A stretch of DNA of 64,000 bases from positions 1-64,000 of the forward strand of contig CAZBLK010000011.1 of the NCBI GenBank assembly GCA_964492715.1, written 5' to 3'. The DNA comes from CAZBLK01 sp964492715. GTDB taxonomy: Bacteria; Bacillota; Clostridia; Lachnospirales; WRBF01. Both the position numbers and the translations under genes were made by a program. The notes below the pieces were generated by a model. That model saw only the letters and a list, made by a program, of their open reading frames with translations. It was not told the DNA's origin and did no database searches. Below are positions 60,885 to 64,000 of this stretch, one piece after another; positions within the stretch are counted from its first letter, which is position 1, and every line of letters starts with the position of its first letter.

Positions 60885-61157
60885 TTGTCAAATGATAATA
60901 AAAATAGTGCAGTCAATATTGCGGTTGAAACTGAAAACAGACTATTTAATATGAGAGTGAATTACTTAATTATTAAATATGCTTGGATACATGTTAATAA
61001 TGATAAAGATTGTTCAGTCTCAAAGTTATATGAGTATATGAATATTACTGATAGTGATTATTGCTACTGTGTTCAAGGGTCGTCAATATATTACGTAAAA
61101 AATAAGTTTTGCTATAGTATGGACACAATGGACAGAATGGACAGAATAAAAAAATAG
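60885..61157 (+). CDS. Small hypothetical protein ending in repeat-encoded residues
   Basis: A 90-residue ORF, not recognised. The likely start is a TTG at 60885, eight bases after GAGGGG; a GTG at 60876 overlaps that site. The body (Y-L-I-I-K-Y-A-W-I-H-V-N-N-D-K-D-C-S-V-S-K-L-Y-E-Y) is neutral, with four Cys. The tail M-D-T-M-D-R-M-D-R is encoded by the 9-bp TGGACA array at 61120-61146. Such a tail suggests that the repeats grew into the gene end or that the ORF is a fragment of a larger gene. It lies at the border of the prophage-like region. Confidence 0.5.
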   Translation: MSNDNKNSAVNIAVETENRLFNMRVNYLIIKYAWIHVNNDKDCSVSKLYEYMNITDSDYCYCVQGSSIYYVKNKFCYSMDTMDRMDRIKK

Positions 61158-61337
61158 GTTGAATATTCAGTCTTTTCTGTCATCATAATTTACTGGACAG
61201 TTTGGACAGAATGGACAGAATACAATAGTTAACCATTCCGTCCATTCTGTCTACTGTGTCCAAGAAGTATGCCATTCAAAAAAATACTGAAAATTAGGCA
61301 TAATTTAAATTCTGACCACTGTGTCCATTCTGTCTAC
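61120..61337. repeat. Four clusters of a 9-bp TGGACAGAA repeat, two direct and two inverted
   Basis: Direct clusters: 61120-61146 and 61194-61220, three units each. Inverted clusters: about 61235-61262 and 61316-61337 (TGTCCATTCTGTC). Units are contiguous at 9-bp period with small changes. The second and third clusters can pair into a long hairpin. The array lies on the side of an element with a DUF3987 primase-like gene and looks iteron-like. Confidence 0.8.
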
Positions 61338-61359
61338 GTTGTGAAAAACTCCAAACAAA

Positions 61360-61382
61360 AACCAGCTCTAAGGCTGGCTATA
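61360..61382 (-). terminator. Terminator of hicAB
   Basis: On the minus strand AGCCAGC, loop CTTAGA, GCTGGTTTTTG, directly after the hicB stop codon at 61386. Confidence 0.65.
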
Positions 61383-61385
61383 GTT

Positions 61386-61787
61386 TTACGCTTCTATATG
61401 CAAATACTCTTTTAAACCATTTTGTAAAATCTGTGAGAAATTAACACCGTTTCTTTCAGCTTCTACATTTAACCACTGCGGAATAGTAAGGGTCTTTTTT
61501 ACAACCTTGTTATTAATTCTAGCCCTTACAGGTGGCATAAACACCTCTACAAGCATAGTAGTTTCGTTATCTTCTAAATGAATATTTTTAATAGATGTAG
61601 GCTCGGGGATAGGCTCATTGTCCTTCTCCATACTCCACAGATGAAGCCCTAAAAGTTCCTTTGATACTTTGAAAATTTCATCTTCATTATCAGCACAAGT
61701 GAAGCAACCTTCTAAGTCGGGGAAGTCAATTGATATTCCGTCATCATCAAAGCTAACAACCGCAATGTAAGCATAAGTATCTTTCAT
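61386..61787 (-). CDS. hicB: HicB antitoxin
   Basis: A 133-residue HicB antitoxin: the partial RNase H-like fold (Y-A-Y-I-A-V-V-S-F-D-D-D-G-I-S-I-D-F-P-D-L-E-G-C-F-T-C-A-D-N) that neutralises HicA, plus a C-terminal DNA-binding segment (L-T-I-P-Q-W-L-N-V-E-A-E-R-N-G-V-N-F-S-Q-I-L-Q) of ribbon-helix-helix type. Second gene after hicA, 50 bases apart, with GGAGG before its ATG. It likely represses the operon through the CACGTG sites at 62067-62084. Confidence 0.93.
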   Translation of the reverse strand: MKDTYAYIAVVSFDDDGISIDFPDLEGCFTCADNEDEIFKVSKELLGLHLWSMEKDNEPIPEPTSIKNIHLEDNETTMLVEVFMPPVRARINNKVVKKTLTIPQWLNVEAERNGVNFSQILQNGLKEYLHIEA

Positions 61788-61837
61788 TGATAATACCTCC
61801 TAATACACATATAAGGGGAAAAGGTGAAGGTCAGGCG

Positions 61838-62035
61838 TTATTGGAATTTAACGCCTGATTGTTGTTCAATCCTTTTTAAGGTTTTAATTGGTATATCTTT
61901 TTGAGGGTCTTTAACTGTTGTCTTTCCTTTTTTAGTAGGGTGTTTAAACTGGTGATGACTGCCCTCGCAAGCTACTTCGTACCAACCATCTTTTTGCAAT
62001 ATTTTTATTACTTCCTTTGATGAGTAGCTTTTCAC
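61838..62035 (-). CDS. hicA: HicA mRNA interferase toxin
   Basis: A 65-residue HicA toxin with a double-stranded-RNA-binding-like fold. It begins K-S-Y-S-S-K-E-V-I-K-I-L-Q-K-D-G-W and carries the catalytic His in G-S-H-H-Q-F-K-H-P (His27/His28), with K-G-K-T-T-V-K-D-P at the end of the hairpin. GTG start after AGGGG. It is full length, so the toxin is probably functional even though neighbouring phage genes are broken. Confidence 0.93.
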   Translation of the reverse strand: MKSYSSKEVIKILQKDGWYEVACEGSHHQFKHPTKKGKTTVKDPQKDIPIKTLKRIEQQSGVKFQ

Positions 62036-62059
62036 GTTTTCCCCTACCTTATGTATATT

Positions 62060-62088
62060 ATTATAACACGTGCTTTAACACGTGTCTA
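62060..62088 (-). promoter_or_regulatory. hicAB promoter with direct-repeat operator
   Basis: On the minus strand TAGACA (62083-62088) and TATAAT (62060-62065) with a 17-base spacer. The spacer holds two CACGTG palindromes (62067-62072 and 62079-62084), each part of a direct TAACACGTG repeat (plus strand) 12 bases apart. A ribbon-helix-helix repressor bound there would block RNA polymerase. Confidence 0.75.
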
Positions 62089-62094
62089 GGGTTT

Positions 62095-62907
62095 TTACAA
62101 ATAATTTTCCATCGCTTCACCACCATCGTCAATAATGACCGGCTTTGATTCAATAGGCACATAATCAAACTTTGCGTCTGTAACTAGAATACCGCCATGG
62201 TTATCCATTTGCATGAAGTCCTTCATAAATCTGTCTTTTTCTTCTTTTAATTTTTCAGGGGATAAAATTTGAGCATTCTTCAAGACACCCCTTATATGTG
62301 CACTCGTCTGTATAGCCTTTATAATACCCTCATTCATGTTGTGGGCGACTTCTAACGCCGCAATCAACGCTGTATTTGGGTCGCCGAATAGTTCGTTATC
62401 GTTATAATTGCGTCGCAAGTGAATAATATCGCAATAGGGAAAAATATATTCAACTCCGTTGTTTATTAAAAACCTACAAAACAATTCTCCGCTTGGGTCA
62501 GTCATAAACTCAACATGCGAAGCTTTTAGCGGATAAATCCCATATAAAACGCCCTTGCCATCTCGAAGGAGTAGGGCAAAGGCGTTATTGTACAAAAAGT
62601 AATGTGTTACCATACGATAAAGCACGTCATATGCGTTTGCATATGGGTTAGGGCGTGTCTGTAGTAACCTATCAAGGTTTGGGTTACCATTATTGCGTCC
62701 TATTGAGGTGTTAATAATATGCGTGCCTCTAAGCTTGGCGGCATTTCGGGCTATTGCGTCAACAGCTCCACGGTAAATGTCGTTTGCATACGCATCTCCG
62801 CTAAATGGAGTAAATGCCTGTGCTGAACCTTCTACCACTTCTTGCTTGGGTGATGAAGGAGGGGCTTTCTGCTTTGTCTTGAACAGCCTTGCAAATATAT
62901 TGCTCAT
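62095..62907 (-). pseudogene. Phage portal protein, C-terminally truncated
   Basis: 270 residues of an HK97-type portal protein (head vertex channel). Begins M-S-N-I-F-A-R-L-F-K-T-K; contains Y-A-N-D-I-Y-R-G-A-V-D-A-I-A-R-N-A-A-K-L, the L-L-Q-T-R-P-N-P-Y-A block, N-N-A-F-A-L-L-L-R-D, Y-P-L and D-I-I-H-L-R-R-N-Y. Portal proteins are usually about 400 residues. Homology stops at F-D-Y-V-P-I-E-S-K-P-V-I-I-D, and the last ten residues, D-G-G-E-A-M-E-N-Y-L, do not look like portal. A deletion that fused it to the 3' end of another gene is likely. The reading frame also stays open upstream into the broken gene at 62908-63275. Confidence 0.75.
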
Positions 62908-63275
62908 ACGGTAAGCCCCATTTCTTTTGGAAAATGACTTGAAGCAAATGGGCAACCAATGGGGCGTTGTATAATCGTCTACTTTTTCAACCAATGGCAA
63001 ATTAAGAAATTTTCCACCTGTATAGTATTCTAACGCACTGCATGGGTATTTATAAACAAAGCCTTCCGATTCTAAGTATTGCAGAAACTTTATTGCTTCC
63101 TCGTTCCAGCCACACCACTGAATTACGTTGCGGTCACGGCACTACAAAGTACAAAACTTCCTTTGTAGTTATAGCCACTTTCTTCAAATATTTGCTCAAT
63201 GTCAATCCATGTAGCTGAATCGTTTTCCGCAAGGAAGTTTATTATGCTTATCCTTGCAGCTTCTAATGTTTCCAT
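62908..63275 (-). pseudogene. Small phage-type gene with a frameshift
   Basis: From an ATG at 63275 (AAAGGAA upstream) the frame gives M-E-T-L-E-A-A-R-I-S-I-I-N-F-L and stops at 63123 after 50 residues. Another frame takes over in the same place (R-D-R-N-V-I-Q-W-C-G-W-N-E-E-A-I-K-F-L) and continues without a stop to the portal gene. The two parts appear to be one small protein with a winged-helix-like start, split by a frameshift near 63140. Function unknown. Confidence 0.5.
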
Positions 63276-63300
63276 ATAATCATTCCTTTTTGTTTATACT

Positions 63301-64000
63301 TTAAGTGTAAATCGTAGGGTTTACTTCATAAATCGGGCTTGGCTTTTGTCCTGCTCCAATCCTATCTATTTGGGTTATTTCTCTTATGTAACCATACTCG
63401 TTTAAAATTGTAGTGGCTGCGCTATTTCTTCCACTTCTTTAAATTTACCTCTGCAAGCTCTATAGATGTCACGTTTAGACACTTTAGGCTGTCCCATCTT
63501 CTTAATCTTTTCGAGTACATACCTTGCACCCTGTATCCGTTCATCAGCACCCATAAGCTGATAAGCTGCCTTAGCATGTTCTAAAAAGTAATATCCTAGC
63601 TGTATAGCACTCTGCGTTATTTCTTCCGGAATAGGCGTTGTTGGTGCAAATACAAGCTGGTTAACAAGGTGTAATATTCCTGCCAATCTTAGAATAGCAC
63701 CGTGCAACTTTCCGGCAAAGTCTGCGATGCTTTCCAAATCTTCTATAAGCCGTGGCTCTAATTCTTTGGCAAATGCCGCTGATAAAGCATAGGCTTCTGG
63801 GGATAATTGAAGTAGCTCGGGTTCTTCGCTCTGCTTCATGTCTAACAGGTCAAAGCACAATTCACGATAGCGTTGTTTGCACTCTGATGTTACAGGCTCG
63901 GTTTCAAATTCACGATATCCAACGCTTGATGTAGGCATAGAGTATAAAAAACGTGCAGTAAGCCCACGCCCTCTAAAAACCTCGTTTGTAACTAAGCCGC
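63301..64000 (-). pseudogene. DUF3987 (helicase/primase-like) protein, C-terminal part, frameshifted and cut by the window edge
   Basis: The frame is open from the window edge. It starts G-L-V-T-N-E-V-F-R-G-R-G-L-T-A-R-F-L-Y-S, a block of DUF3987 proteins found in phages and integrative elements, and continues through K-L-H-G-A-I-L-R-L-A-G-I-L-H-L, stopping at 63402. In the next frame, from the same point, L-N-E-Y-G-Y-I-R-E-I-T-Q, then K-P-S-P-I-Y-E-V-N-P runs to a stop at 63301-63303; that is the usual DUF3987 winged-helix C-terminus. Loss of one base near 63415 in E-I-A-x-A-T accounts for it. The protein probably retains most of its domain but lacks the correct last ~38 residues. Confidence 0.75.

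Noticed and set aside
61120..61337. CRISPR array
   Set aside because: Units are 9 bp, contiguous and without spacers, and occur in both orientations.

Overview
The window looks like a chromosomal segment of an anaerobic, low-to-moderate GC Firmicute of the Clostridia. The best evidence is a compact housekeeping cluster in a clostridial order (asp23, nusB, xseA, xseB, ispA, a YuiD-like gene, dxs, tlyA, nadK, recN), strong Shine-Dalgarno sites with frequent TTG/GTG starts, and cell-surface proteins ending in S-layer homology (SLH) domains. No rRNA, tRNA or CRISPR array was recognised. Species cannot be named from the sequence.

Layout. 1-600: edge of a degenerate IS5-like element. 0.6-5.7 kb: a VOC-fold protein, an orphan reverse-strand protein with a possible pRiA4b-like tail, and clpS-clpA. 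5.8-11.5 kb: a DAHP synthase followed by an ABC exporter set (ATPase, membrane-anchored unknown protein, two ABC-2 permeases). 11.5-16.6 kb: an HD-domain protein and sbcD-sbcC, where sbcD seems to start at a rare ATC codon. 16.7-28.8 kb: an rRNA m5C methyltransferase, malic enzyme and the housekeeping cluster, which lacks argR between nadK and recN and lacks spoIVB-spo0A after recN. 28.9-39 kb: hflK-hflC, a YbaK-type deacylase, a Cache-HAMP-GGDEF-EAL protein, and a set for S-adenosylhomocysteine and purine salvage (SAH/MTA deaminase, purine nucleoside phosphorylase, adenosylhomocysteinase) next to a methyltransferase.

39.7-60.3 kb holds the most striking content: two adjacent giant secreted proteins (about 3366 and 3367 residues). 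Each carries a signal peptide, an acidic stalk, LamG-like lectin domains, a degenerate SGNH-hydrolase domain followed by an intact-looking one, another lectin domain, a GH33 sialidase domain, different binding or stalk repeats, a shared domain of unknown function, and three SLH domains. They look like cell-wall-anchored machines that could both deacetylate and cleave sialoglycans.

60.3-64 kb is a decayed prophage or integrative-element segment: a WG-repeat-like gene remnant, a small ORF ending in 9-bp TGGACAGAA arrays, a hicA-hicB toxin-antitoxin pair with its operator inside the promoter spacer, a truncated portal protein, a frameshifted small phage gene and a frameshifted DUF3987 helicase/primase-like gene running off the window.

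Throughout the core region are small dispersed elements: a double-hairpin intergenic repeat (at least seven clear or diverged copies plus remnants), a MITE-like family with GCAATTCC ends (three copies), and two other MITE-like inverted-repeat elements, one of which supplies the stop codon of tlyA.
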